Of a stretch of 64,000 bases of DNA, positions 34,073 to 42,139 are shown in pieces. The translations under genes were made by a program, and so were the position numbers. The notes beneath the pieces were generated by a model. The model saw only the letters and a program-made list of their open reading frames with translations, was not told the origin of the DNA and made no database searches. The first letter of the stretch is position 1. Every line of letters begins with the position of its first letter. The stretch comes from Streptomyces uncialis (GTDB lineage Bacteria; Actinomycetota; Actinomycetes; Streptomycetales; Streptomycetaceae), in NCBI RefSeq assembly GCF_036250755.1, contig NZ_CP109583.1, forward strand, positions 8,426,001-8,490,000. Direction: 5' to 3'.

Positions 34073-36295
34073 CTATACGGGCAGGTGGAAGGGCACGGTG
34101 GTGATGACGATCTTGGGGAGGGGGCGCAGCGCGCGGCGCAGCCGGGTGGCGGTACGGCTGTGCAGGAACCGGTGTCTGCGGCGGCGGGTGACGATCTCCG
34201 GCACGATCACGGTGAGGGTCAGTTCGGGATGCTGCCGGTGCAGCGCTTCGAGATAGTGGACGAGCGGGGCGACGACCGCGCGGTAGGGCGAGATGACGAT
34301 CTCCAGCGGCAGATGGTCGCCCCACAGGGACCAGTAGCCGCGAAAGCGCCTGGCCTCGTCCTCGGTGAGACTGATGTGGACGACGAGGACGGGCTGCTGG
34401 AGCGAGGCGGCGTAGGCGAGGGCCCGCATCCCCGCGAGGTCGAGGGTCGCGATGGCGACGACCGACAGATGACGGATCTCCTCGGGGATCTCCTCGTCCT
34501 CACCACCGCCGTCCGCGCCGCTGCCCCCGGTGAGTGCCGAGCCCCGCGCGGGCAGGGGGCCCCGCGCCGTACGGGCGGGCAGTTCCACGGTGTGCGGATG
34601 CAGCCGCAGGGCGTCGCGGGCGGCCCGGTAGTGCCGTCTGATCCGGGTGGTGACCAGCAGGAACAGTCCGACGGCGACGATGGCGACCCAGGCACCCGAG
34701 GTGAACTTGCTGATCCCCGCGGTGAGGAACACCAGCGCCGACAGCGCCCCGCCCACCGCGTTGAACGCCAGGCTCTTGCGCCAGTGCCGGTTCCGCAGCC
34801 GCCACCAATGGACGACCATCCCGGCCTGCGAGAGCGTGAAGGCGAGGAAGACCCCGACGGCGTACAGCGGGATCAGGGACGCGGTCAGCCCGTCGAACGC
34901 CACGAACACCAGGGCCGCGGCGAGCGACAGGAGCAGGATGCCGTTGCTGTACGCGAGCCGGTCGCCGAGCCGCATGAACACCCGCGGCGCGCAGTCGTCA
35001 CGGGCGAGCAGGGACAGCACCCGGGGGAAGTCGTTGTACGCGGTGTTGGCGGCCAGCAGCAGCACGGCCGCCGTCGCCGTCTGGACGAAGACGTACATCC
35101 ATCCGTCGCCGAACTCCAGATGCGCGAGCCGGGAGAGCACGGTCTCCCCGGAGCCGGGCACCACCCCGGTGAGATGGACGAGCAGGCTGATCCCGGTGAA
35201 CATCACGATCAGCAGGCCCACCATCCAGGTCAGGGTGGTGCGGGCGTTGCGCCATTCGACGGGCTTGAACGCGGGGACGGCGTTGGAGATCGCCTCGATC
35301 CCGGTCATCGCCGTGGCACCGGAGGAGAAGGCCCGCATGACCAGCAGCACCCCGACGGACTCGGTGACGCCCAGCGGCGGAGCCGGACGCGCCTCGAAGC
35401 CCCGGCCGGCCGCGTCCACGAGACCGTAGGCGATCAGGGTGAGCATCGCGGCGACGAAGGCGTAGGTGGGGGCGGCGAAGAGGGCCCCGGCCTGCCGGAT
35501 ACCGCGCAGGTTCCCCGCCAGCAGCAGGACGATCACCCCGACGCCGATGGGTACCGTCTGCCCGGCGAGGGAGGGTACCGCCGAGGTGATGGCCGCGACC
35601 CCGGAGGCGATGGACACGGCGACGGTGAGCACGTAGTCCGTCATCAGACCGGCGGCGGCGACGAGACCGGGCACCCGTCCCAGATTGTCGCTCGCCACGA
35701 TGTACGAGCCGCCGCCGTGCGGATAGGCCCGGATCGTCTGGCGGTACGACAGCCCGACCGCGAGCATCAGGAACACGATCGCCCCGGAGACCGGCAGCGA
35801 GTACGCCAGCCCGGCCGTCCCCGCCAGCACCAGTACGGCGAGCAGGGCCTCCGGACCGTAGGCCACCGACGACAGGGCGTCCGCGGACAGCACCGGCAGC
35901 GCCAGCAGCTTGCGCATGCGCTCGGTCACCACGGCGGAGCTCCGCAGCGCCGCCCCCAGCACCAGCCGCCGGACGAGGGCCCCGGCCCGCGCGGACCGGC
36001 CCGTCGGCGGTTCCTCCGTGTCGACCCGCTCCCCGGCGGAGCGCGGTCCGAGCGGCGAGATCGGCACCAGCCGCCCGAACCGGGGCGGCCTGATCTCGGC
36101 GGGCGGCGGAAACCTCCCCAGGTCCGGATCGACCGGCAGCGCGTCGCGCCACACCTCCGGGGCCGCCGACACCCGCCCCCATTCCCGGCCCACCCGGCGC
36201 AGCACCCGCACCTGCTCGTCGCCCAGCCCCGGCAGCTGGGCGGCGGGGCCCGGCGGACCCGTCCCCGCCCCCCGGTCATCCCGCGTATCCGACAC
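34073..36295 (-). CDS. APC-family permease with cytosolic domain (KimA-like)
   Basis: A 740-residue APC-superfamily transporter. A charged N-terminal region of about 120 residues precedes a 12-helix core that opens with LPVLSADALSSVAYGPEALL, close to the KimA potassium transporter of Bacillus. It continues with YPHGGGSYIVASDNLG and GIEAISNAVPAFKP. The last about 170 residues are soluble (LSVVAIATLDLAGMRALAYA, LTVIVPEIVTRRRRHRFLHS), like the USP-related C-terminal domain of KimA. High-affinity potassium uptake is plausible; amino acid transport is the alternative name such genes often get. The GTG start at 36295 has no strong ribosome site, so the N-terminus is less certain. Confidence 0.8.
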   Translation of the reverse strand: MSDTRDDRGAGTGPPGPAAQLPGLGDEQVRVLRRVGREWGRVSAAPEVWRDALPVDPDLGRFPPPAEIRPPRFGRLVPISPLGPRSAGERVDTEEPPTGRSARAGALVRRLVLGAALRSSAVVTERMRKLLALPVLSADALSSVAYGPEALLAVLVLAGTAGLAYSLPVSGAIVFLMLAVGLSYRQTIRAYPHGGGSYIVASDNLGRVPGLVAAAGLMTDYVLTVAVSIASGVAAITSAVPSLAGQTVPIGVGVIVLLLAGNLRGIRQAGALFAAPTYAFVAAMLTLIAYGLVDAAGRGFEARPAPPLGVTESVGVLLVMRAFSSGATAMTGIEAISNAVPAFKPVEWRNARTTLTWMVGLLIVMFTGISLLVHLTGVVPGSGETVLSRLAHLEFGDGWMYVFVQTATAAVLLLAANTAYNDFPRVLSLLARDDCAPRVFMRLGDRLAYSNGILLLSLAAALVFVAFDGLTASLIPLYAVGVFLAFTLSQAGMVVHWWRLRNRHWRKSLAFNAVGGALSALVFLTAGISKFTSGAWVAIVAVGLFLLVTTRIRRHYRAARDALRLHPHTVELPARTARGPLPARGSALTGGSGADGGGEDEEIPEEIRHLSVVAIATLDLAGMRALAYAASLQQPVLVVHISLTEDEARRFRGYWSLWGDHLPLEIVISPYRAVVAPLVHYLEALHRQHPELTLTVIVPEIVTRRRRHRFLHSRTATRLRRALRPLPKIVITTVPFHLPV

Positions 36296-36460
36296 ATCGC
36301 GCAGTGTCGCCGATCACGGAACCCTGTGGCGGCACCGACATGGCCGGGGGCGCGGGGCGGTGAGGTGTCCGGGGTCGTCCGGTGCGGGGCGGTGGCCGAC
36401 CCGCCCAGGGCGTCCGGCGCGGGGCGGCGGTGAGAGCCCGTGGCCGTACGTCCTGGTCGG

Positions 36461-36532
36461 CGGGCCGGGCGTGGGCGGGCCGGGCGTGGGCGGGCTGGAC
36501 GTGGGTGGGCCGGGCGTGGGTGGGCCGGGCGG
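36461..36532. repeat. 15-base tandem repeat upstream of the FBP-domain gene
   Basis: CGGGCCGGGCGTGGG occurs almost perfectly in tandem from 36461, with four full units and a partial fifth. It ends about 45 bases before the FBP-domain start. The gap 36296-36578 otherwise holds no gene. Confidence 0.8.
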
Positions 36533-36578
36533 AAATGCGGATGCGGGCCGCGGGGCCCGGGGCGTAGGGTCGGCGCCC

Positions 36579-37082
36579 GTGGAACCGCTCACCGAGAAAC
36601 AGATCCGCTCGTCCTTCGTGAACTGCACCAAGGGGGAGGCCGCGCGGCTGAAGCTGCCGCTCGACTTCGCCGACCTCCCCTGGGCGGAACTGGACTTCCT
36701 GGGATGGGTCGATCCCGGGGCCCCGCTGCGGGCCCACCTCGTACTGCCGCGTCCCGGCGGGCCGCTCGGCATCTCGTTGCGGGTGCCCTCCGTGCGCCGC
36801 ACCAGCGCGGTGCGGTCCAGCCTGTGCCAGATCTGCCTCACCGCCCACGCCTCGTCGGGGGTCGCCCTGCTCGCGGCCCCGCTGGCGGGCGCCCGGGGCC
36901 GCGAGGGCAACACGGCGGGTGTGTATCTCTGCGCGGACCTCGCGTGCTCCCTGTATCTACGCGGCAAGCGGCAGCCCAAGCTGCGGTCCGGCTTCTACGA
37001 GGAGTCGCTGACCCTGGAGGAGCGCGTCGCGCGGATGTCGGGCAACCTGGATGCCTTCCTGGCCAAGGTCACCGCGAGCTGA
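36579..37082 (+). CDS. FBP (treble-clef zinc finger) domain protein
   Basis: A 167-residue protein matching the FBP family (EF-G-binding/fibronectin-binding C-terminal treble-clef zinc finger). The start VEPLTEKQIRSSFVNCTKGE and the domain body DLPWAELDFLGW are typical. The Cys pairs CQIC and CADLAC, separated by about 40 residues, form the zinc site. The staphylococcal FusB protein of this family binds elongation factor G and rescues it from fusidic acid; whether the actinomycete versions do so is not known. The GTG at 36579 begins the conserved sequence; an in-frame extension upstream runs through the tandem repeat and is unlikely. It stands alone between the permease and the flavin reductase. 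Confidence 0.8.
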   Translation: MEPLTEKQIRSSFVNCTKGEAARLKLPLDFADLPWAELDFLGWVDPGAPLRAHLVLPRPGGPLGISLRVPSVRRTSAVRSSLCQICLTAHASSGVALLAAPLAGARGREGNTAGVYLCADLACSLYLRGKRQPKLRSGFYEESLTLEERVARMSGNLDAFLAKVTAS

Positions 37083-37125
37083 ACACCCGGTGCGCGGCCC
37101 CTCCCGGGCCCGGCGGGGGAGTGCG

Positions 37126-37749
37126 TCACGACTCCTCGGCGGCCGTCCCCTCCTCATAGGGGAAGAGGGCGGGCGGTGTCGCGCTCTGGAAGAACGTCTT
37201 GGCGCGCAGCATGGCCCGCTCGTCGTCCCGTATCTGTCCGGGCCGGGAGCCGTTGCCGAGCAGCACCCCGCCGAACCCCATCCGCATGTACGCGGCGGTG
37301 TGGTGAAGGGTCGTCACCAGCCCGTCCGCGACGACCTCCTCGTCATCGGCCATGACCGTGACACCCCACAGGGTGCGCCCCGCCATCCGTTCCTTGAACC
37401 GCGCCCCGGGCAGTGACAGCCAGCCCGACCAGTAGTCCAGATAGCGCTTGGTCTGCGCGGACACGTTGTACCAGTACAGGGGGGAGACGATGACGATGTC
37501 GGTCGCCTCCGTGGTGACCCGGCGCAGCTCCTCCTCGTTCTCCCCGCTCGGCCAGGTGCCGGTGTCGTGCCGGTCGTCCTCGAAGTCGGGCAGCGGGGTC
37601 CGGTTCAGGTCCACCCAGTGCTGCGGGACATCGGCGGGCAACTGAGCGGCGGCGGTCCTGGCGAGGATCTCGGAGTTGCCGTCGGCGCGGGAACTGCCGA
37701 GGACGAAGAGAAACGAGCGGGTCGTGCCACGATCCGTTTCGGTGGTCAT
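37126..37749 (-). CDS. NADPH-dependent FMN reductase / flavodoxin-fold oxidoreductase
   Basis: A 207-residue flavodoxin-like protein. The phosphate-binding loop LGSSRADGNSE holds FMN, and SPLYWYNVSAQTKRYLDYWS is the second flavin loop of the NAD(P)H:quinone/FMN reductase group. Expected roles are quinone or nitro reduction or detoxification; no partner gene is adjacent. It is convergent with the FBP-domain gene, with only 43 bases between the two ends, and I see no strong hairpin between them. Confidence 0.85.
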   Translation of the reverse strand: MTTETDRGTTRSFLFVLGSSRADGNSEILARTAAAQLPADVPQHWVDLNRTPLPDFEDDRHDTGTWPSGENEEELRRVTTEATDIVIVSPLYWYNVSAQTKRYLDYWSGWLSLPGARFKERMAGRTLWGVTVMADDEEVVADGLVTTLHHTAAYMRMGFGGVLLGNGSRPGQIRDDERAMLRAKTFFQSATPPALFPYEEGTAAEES

Positions 37750-37920
37750 GTCTGCTCCGGTATCGGACCCCGGCCAGGGGCGCCGGGGGGACCGCGGCGC
37801 CCGATCCCGGACCAGGGTGGTCGGTGGGTTCGCCGCTCCAACTCCCTTGTCCTGGAGGTTATTCCGACCGTTGTCCGTATGCCGGGCAGGTGCTCCAGTG
37901 CCGTTCCCCCAGGTGGGGGG

Positions 37921-37963
37921 CCGGGCCGGACGGTGCCGTGGCTGCGACCACCGTCCGGCCCGG
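37921..37963. terminator. Hairpin terminator of the zinc-starvation ribosomal operon
   Basis: CCGGGCCGGACGGTG (37921-37935) pairs perfectly with CACCGTCCGGCCCGG (37949-37963). The 15-bp stem lies 31 bases beyond the bL32 stop and ends the minus-strand operon that starts at bL31. Confidence 0.8.
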
Positions 37964-37994
37964 GGTCCTCACCGGCGGGCGTGCAGGGCGGCTC

Positions 37995-38168
37995 TCACAC
38001 GTCCCCGGGACGCAACAGGCCGCGCTCGTACGCCTTCACCAGCCGCTGCGGCACTTGATGCACGGCCCCTTCGACGGTGACCGGGACCAGTTGAGGAGTC
38101 GTGGCCTTCCACTGGGCGCGGCGGTGGCGGGTGTTGCTGCGGGACATCTTCCGCTTCGGAACTGCCAT
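37995..38168 (-). CDS. rpmF: Ribosomal protein bL32, cysteine-free form
   Basis: A 57-residue bL32 ([21 protein letters not shown]). It lacks the four zinc-binding cysteines of ordinary bL32, so it is the C-minus paralogue made when zinc is scarce. Replacing zinc-carrying ribosomal proteins frees the metal for other uses. The ATG at 38168 has CAGGAGGACCCC upstream. It is the last gene of the bL31-CobW-bS18-bL32 operon and is followed by a strong hairpin. Confidence 0.93.
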   Translation of the reverse strand: MAVPKRKMSRSNTRHRRAQWKATTPQLVPVTVEGAVHQVPQRLVKAYERGLLRPGDV

Positions 38169-38188
38169 GGGGTCCTCCTGGACTGCCG

Positions 38189-38446
38189 TCACAAGTCTTT
38201 CGGTGGGGACTGCTTGCCGGAGTAGGGCAGGAGCGCCGTCTCCCGTGCGTTCTTGATCGCCGCGGCGAGCTGCCGCTGCTGCTGGGCGGTCACCCGGGTG
38301 ACCCGCCGGCTGCGGATCTTGCCCCGGTCGGAGATGAACCTCCGCAGCAGATCGGTGTCCTTGTAGTCGATGTACGTGATCCCCGCCGCGTCGAGCGGGT
38401 TGGGTCGCGGCGCGCGCGGTGCGCGGGGGTCCTGGCGACGGGCCAT
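38189..38446 (-). CDS. rpsR: Ribosomal protein bS18, cysteine-free paralogue
   Basis: An 85-residue bS18. The family core is visible: [21 protein letters not shown], then [10 protein letters not shown] and [21 protein letters not shown]. There is no cysteine, in contrast to the main chromosomal bS18, which fits the zinc-independent set. It lies 20 bases upstream of bL32 and 102 bases downstream of the CobW-like gene, all on the minus strand and probably on one transcript. Confidence 0.93.
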   Translation of the reverse strand: MARRQDPRAPRAPRPNPLDAAGITYIDYKDTDLLRRFISDRGKIRSRRVTRVTAQQQRQLAAAIKNARETALLPYSGKQSPPKDL

Positions 38447-38548
38447 GGGTGCCTTCCTTCTGCCTGCCTGCCGACCGGCTGGTCCGGCGGGTCGTTCCTA
38501 CGGGAGCTGCGAACTGCGGGTCAGGGGGGCGCGATCAACGGACCGCGG

Positions 38549-39703
38549 TCAGGGGACGGGGTCGAGGAGGGTGTCGAACGCGGGCGGCAGGTGCTTCCAC
38601 GAGTCGGGACCCGCCGCGTACTCGTCGTCCGTGAGCAGGCATGAGTCCAGCAGCCGCTCCAGACCGTCCCGGTCGAGGCCGGGCGAGGTGAAGACCAGGT
38701 GCTGGCAGCAGTCGCCGTGCTCGGGGTGCCAGTCGAGCGCCGCGGCGGCGCGCCGGGTCGGGGACACCATCTCCCAGGCGGCGTCCGGCAGGGAGGCCAG
38801 CCACGGACCGGCGTTCTCCACGCACAGGGCGCCCCCGGCGGCGTCCCAGGCCAGCAGGGTGTCGGGCCGGTCGGCGAGCCAGAATCGGCCGCGGCTGCGC
38901 GCCGCCGCGCAGCACAGGTCCTCCAGCGCCAGGTACAGCCGCTCCGGGTGGAAGGGGCGGCGCCGGTGCCAGACGAAGGTGGCGACACCCGCCTCGTCCG
39001 CCTCCTGGGGGAGCAGGGCGCAGGCGGGATGCTGGGCCGCGGCGGCGCTCTCCACGTCGAAACCGGCGAAGGCCAGCCGGACGAGTTCCTCCGACCCGGC
39101 GGGCACCCGCCGCGCGGTGGGGTGGAGCTGGGCGAGCAGCGCGTGGTCCTCGTCGTCGGCGCTCTCACCGCCGACGAGCGCGAGGACGGGCGCGTACTCC
39201 AGCTGCCGGGCCCAGGTGTCCCCGACGGTGCGCTGGTCGGTGGGGGCGGAGGCGCGGCCGACATCCGCGAGATCGTCCCCGTCGGCGAGGTACGCGAGGA
39301 CGAGCGCGGGGTCGACCGCGGTCACCACATTGGTGAGCCGCAGCTCGTCGCCACCGTGCGCGACGACGACCTCGGCCATCGCCCGGGGCTCGACCGAGTC
39401 CCAGAGCTCGACGATCGCGAGCCGGGTCGTACCGCCGGTGGCCAGTGCGCGGAGCTCGGGGACGAGATCCTCGCGCAGCGCGCAGCACGCGCAGTCGTTG
39501 ACGAGCGGGGCCTCGCCCCGGGACAGCTCGCCGGAGGCGTCCCGGACGCTGCGCCGCACGGTGCCGTCGTACGCCGTGGCCATGTCGTGGTGGAGAGCGA
39601 CGCTGCCCGGGACGCGCCGCAGGAGGCCGTCGACGACCTCCTTGCGGGCATCCGTGTGGAGTCCGCCGACGATGACGACGGGCAGCCTGTTCCTGTCCTC
39701 CAT
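38549..39703 (-). CDS. CobW/COG0523-like protein with a degenerate P-loop
   Basis: A 384-residue member of the CobW/ZNG (COG0523) family of metal-chaperone GTPases, found in Zur regulons. The CxCC metal motif is kept (DCACCALREDL, Cys71-Cys74), as are VELWDSVEP, TAVDP and the C-terminal CobW domain (FVWHRRRPFHPERLYLAL, WHPEHGDCCQHLVFTSPGLD). The expected Walker A loop GxxGAGKTT is replaced by GGLHTDARKEV, with no Gly-Lys-Thr/Ser. Normal GTP hydrolysis therefore seems lost. The start codon shares bases with the bL31 stop (TGATG). It may still bind zinc or act as an uncatalytic partner. Confidence 0.85.
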   Translation of the reverse strand: MEDRNRLPVVIVGGLHTDARKEVVDGLLRRVPGSVALHHDMATAYDGTVRRSVRDASGELSRGEAPLVNDCACCALREDLVPELRALATGGTTRLAIVELWDSVEPRAMAEVVVAHGGDELRLTNVVTAVDPALVLAYLADGDDLADVGRASAPTDQRTVGDTWARQLEYAPVLALVGGESADDEDHALLAQLHPTARRVPAGSEELVRLAFAGFDVESAAAAQHPACALLPQEADEAGVATFVWHRRRPFHPERLYLALEDLCCAAARSRGRFWLADRPDTLLAWDAAGGALCVENAGPWLASLPDAAWEMVSPTRRAAAALDWHPEHGDCCQHLVFTSPGLDRDGLERLLDSCLLTDDEYAAGPDSWKHLPPAFDTLLDPVP

Positions 39704-39960
39704 CAGTTCGCCGTCCCGCGCCGGGCGTAGCGGCGCTCGAACCGCTCGACGCGTCCCGCGGTGTCCAGGACGCGGGCGGTGCCTGTGTAGAAGGGGTGGC
39801 TCGCGGCGGAGATCTCGACGTCGACGACGGGGTAGGTGGCGCCGTCCTCCCAGGTCACGGTCTTGTCGCTGGTCATGGTGGAGCGGGTGAGGAAGGCGTA
39901 CCCCGCCGCCTTGTCGCGGAAGACGACGGGGCCGTACGCGGGATGGATTCCTTGCTGCAT
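39703..39960 (-). CDS. rpmE2: Ribosomal protein bL31 type B (zinc-independent)
   Basis: An 85-residue bL31 of type [32 protein letters not shown] and [12 protein letters not shown] are diagnostic, and no cysteines are present. In Streptomyces and Bacillus this form replaces the zinc-carrying bL31 under zinc limitation and is repressed by Zur. It is the first gene of the minus-strand operon and overlaps the CobW-like gene by one base. The 324-base divergent gap to bL28 contains a Zur-like box that could serve both directions. Confidence 0.93.
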   Translation of the reverse strand: MQQGIHPAYGPVVFRDKAAGYAFLTRSTMTSDKTVTWEDGATYPVVDVEISAASHPFYTGTARVLDTAGRVERFERRYARRGTAN

Positions 39961-40216
39961 CGCGGGGTCCTTCGGAGAGGTCGGGGGTCTGGGGTCGGGG
40001 AGGGGATCGGGAGGAGCGGGCGGGGTGTCCGCTCCGGGCCTGACGGGTCTGGCCGGGCTGCCAGGCGCGCGCCCGGCGGCGGGGTGGTCCCGACACGGGC
40101 GGCGGCCTGACCGCCATGCCGGGGCCGGTGTCTTCCGGGCGCGTCCGACGGCGCCTTCGACGGTGCTTCGTGGTGCCCGGTCGTGCTCGGTGGTGCTCGG
40201 GCGGGCCGTGAGCCCC

Positions 40217-40239
40217 TACTATATGGGAATGGTTTCCAT
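40217..40239. promoter_or_regulatory. Zur-like box and -10 before bL28
   Basis: TGGGAATGGTTTCCA (40224-40238) is a near-perfect inverted repeat and matches the actinomycete Zur consensus (about TGAAAATGATTTTCA) at 11 of 15 positions. TACTAT (40217-40222) is a good -10 next to it. It lies about 45 bases before the bL28 start and 265 bases upstream of bL31, consistent with zinc-dependent repression of the zinc-independent ribosomal proteins. Confidence 0.7.
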
Positions 40240-40284
40240 TTTCAAAAGGAAGCTGTCCCCGTCCCCCGAGAGGCAGGAGCATCT

Positions 40285-40521
40285 GTGTCCGCCCATTGCC
40301 AACTGACCGGCGCCCGGCCCGGCTTCGGCAACCGCATCTCCCACTCGCACCGGCGCACCTCGCGCCGCTTCGACCCCAACATCCAGCGCAAGCGGTACTG
40401 GCTGGCGAGCGAGGGCCGTCATGTGCGGCTCGTCCTCAGCGCCAAGGGGGTCAAGACCGTCGACCTCATCGGCGTCGAGGCCGCCGTCGTCCGTATCCGG
40501 GCCCGGGGGGTGAAGCTCTGA
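40285..40521 (+). CDS. rpmB2: Ribosomal protein bL28, zinc-independent paralogue
   Basis: A 78-residue bL28: [39 protein letters not shown] and [13 protein letters not shown]. Only one cysteine remains of the usual zinc set, so this is the C-minus form. The GTG at 40285 has GGCAGGAGC upstream. It follows the Zur-like box directly and its stop overlaps the uS14 start (TGATG). Confidence 0.93.
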   Translation: MSAHCQLTGARPGFGNRISHSHRRTSRRFDPNIQRKRYWLASEGRHVRLVLSAKGVKTVDLIGVEAAVVRIRARGVKL

Positions 40522-40826
40522 TGGCGAAGAAGAGCAAGATCGCGCAGAACGAGAAGCGCAAGCGGGTCGTCGAGCGGTTCGCCCTGCGCCGGGCCGAGCT
40601 CAAGGAGATCGTGCGCCGCCCGTCGTCCACGGCCGCCGAGCGCCGGGCCGCCCTCGGGGAGTTGCGGCGCCAGCCCCGTGACGCCAGCGCCACCCGCGTC
40701 CGCAACCGCGACAGCGTGGACGGCCGGCCCCGGGGTCATCTGCGCAAGTTCGGACTCTCCCGGGTCCGGATGCGTGAGCAGGCGCACGCCGGATTCCTCC
40801 CGGGGGTCACCAAGTCGTCCTGGTGA
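40521..40826 (+). CDS. rpsN2: Ribosomal protein uS14, zinc-independent paralogue
   Basis: A 101-residue uS14 of the long, cysteine-free class ([40 protein letters not shown]). The main uS14 of actinomycetes is a short zinc-ribbon protein, so this is the zinc-starvation substitute. It is coupled to bL28 and followed 14 bases later by a long hairpin. A bL33 paralogue, which often accompanies this set, is not in the window. Confidence 0.93.
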   Translation: MAKKSKIAQNEKRKRVVERFALRRAELKEIVRRPSSTAAERRAALGELRRQPRDASATRVRNRDSVDGRPRGHLRKFGLSRVRMREQAHAGFLPGVTKSSW

Positions 40827-40840
40827 CCACCCGGACAGCG

Positions 40841-40878
40841 CGACGGGCCGCCGTTCCCTCGGGAGCGGCGGCCCGTCG
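40841..40878. terminator. Hairpin terminator after uS14
   Basis: CGACGGGCCGCCG (40841-40853) and CGGCGGCCCGTCG (40866-40878) form a perfect 13-bp stem, with a further TCCC/GGGA pairing inside the loop. It ends the bL28-uS14 transcript. Two 30-base direct repeats (GGGGCGGGTCCGCGGGGTCC core) follow at 40911-40971. Confidence 0.85.
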
Positions 40879-41016
40879 TATGCGGTGCGGGTGGGTGGAC
40901 ATGCCCGTACGGGGCGGGTCCGCGGGGTCCGGCCTGTACGGGGGCGGGTCCGCGGGGTCCGGTCTGTGCGGGTCGGGCCCCCGGGCCTGGGCTGGGCGGG
41001 GCCCGGACCGGGCGGG

Positions 41017-41724
41017 TCAGGTCTGTGGGGGTCGCGGGGCCCGTTGCTCGATGGAGTCGAGGAGCAGCCGCAGTGCCGTCTCGAAGACATCTGCCGGGTC
41101 GACCTCGAACAGCGGGTCGCGGACCCGGTGGATGTGCGGGTACTCGCGCGGGTCCGCCGCGCGGTACGCGCGGGCCCAGCCGTCCGCCTCATGGGCCTTC
41201 GTCTCGGCGTCCAGGCTGTGGAACGCGGCCTCCCCGCCGGACCACAGCAGGGCGAAGTCCGCCACGACCCGGTACAGCAGCGCCGCCTCGGCCGCCCCGA
41301 ACCCGGCGTCGCCGAGCGCTCCGATCACCGTGTCGGCCGCGCGCATCTCGGCGGGCCGCCGGGTGGTGCGCGGACCGGAGAGCGCCGCCGCCGCAGGATG
41401 CGCCAGATAGGCGCCGCGCACCCGGCGGCACACATCGGCGAGGGTGTCCGACCAGTGCGGGTGCGCCTCGAACCCGGTCAGCGCCTCCTCCAGCAGCCGG
41501 TCGGCGACGGCGAGCAGGATCTCGTCCTTGCCCGCGAAATGGCGGTAGACCGCGGTCTGGTCGGCGCCCAGCGCCTTGCCCAGTCGCGGCATGGTGAAGC
41601 CGTCGGTGCCGTGCTCGTCCAGGAGTCGCAGACTCACGTCCACGATGCGTTCGGGGGTGAGCGCGCCCCGGCGCAGCCGGGGACGCCGTGCGGTGGGGGC
41701 GGTGCGGCCGGGTGGTGTGGTCAC
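41017..41724 (-). CDS. TetR-family regulator of the divergent catabolic operon
   Basis: A TetR/AcrR regulator of about 235 residues. The HTH is LTPERIVDVSLRLLDEHGTD followed by FTMPRLGKALGADQTAVYRHFAGKDEILLAVADRLLEEA. The ligand domain ends near DVFETALRLLLDSIEQ. The start is uncertain: GTG at 41724 gives a sensible N-terminus, while an ATG at 41790 would add 22 residues. It is divergent from the amidohydrolase operon across about 415 bases that contain eight perfect copies of GGTGACCC, so it probably represses that operon until its substrate appears. Confidence 0.82.
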   Translation of the reverse strand: MTTPPGRTAPTARRPRLRRGALTPERIVDVSLRLLDEHGTDGFTMPRLGKALGADQTAVYRHFAGKDEILLAVADRLLEEALTGFEAHPHWSDTLADVCRRVRGAYLAHPAAAALSGPRTTRRPAEMRAADTVIGALGDAGFGAAEAALLYRVVADFALLWSGGEAAFHSLDAETKAHEADGWARAYRAADPREYPHIHRVRDPLFEVDPADVFETALRLLLDSIEQRAPRPPQT

Positions 41725-41886
41725 CGGTTCATCATCTCGTTTCGCCGCGTCACGGGGGGTGGTTGCCTCGCAAAGACAGGGAGCCGCCATGTTAGCGCAC
41801 CCTGGACAAAGGCTTAGTCCAAGGCATTGACAGAGGGTCGCGCGAGGTGTTTCCTCGGAGCCATCGCCCCACCGGACAATCCGGCC

Positions 41887-41950
41887 GGTGACCCGGTGAC
41901 CCGGTGACCCGGTGACCCGGTGACCCGGTGACCCGGTGACCCGGTGACCC
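41887..41950. repeat. Eight perfect copies of an 8-base repeat
   Basis: GGTGACCC is repeated eight times without error. Each unit holds the 7-base palindrome GGTGACC. The array lies between the TetR gene and the catabolic operon, about 190 bases before the amidohydrolase start, in DNA with no supported gene. Confidence 0.95.
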
Positions 41951-42139
41951 CGCCGTGGGCGTCGGTGTCGGCGCCCACCCCGTGCCCACCCAGCGCCCAC
42001 CCCGCGTCTGCCGCCCGCACCGAACCCCGGCCTCCCCGCCCCCCGGGACACCGCTCCACCTCACCTCACCCCACCCGGACCCCCGGACACAGCTCCCCCC
42101 GACCCGTCACCCGCCTCCGCACGGAACAGGCCGATCCGA

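Noticed and set aside
36461..36532. Extending the FBP-domain protein upstream through the 15-base repeats
   Set aside because: The conserved domain starts at the GTG at 36579; the upstream frame is only repeat-derived Gly/Val/Arg/Ala sequence.
41877..41955. The 8-base array as a CRISPR or replication iteron array
   Set aside because: There are no spacers between units, units are only 8 bases, and no replication initiator gene is near.
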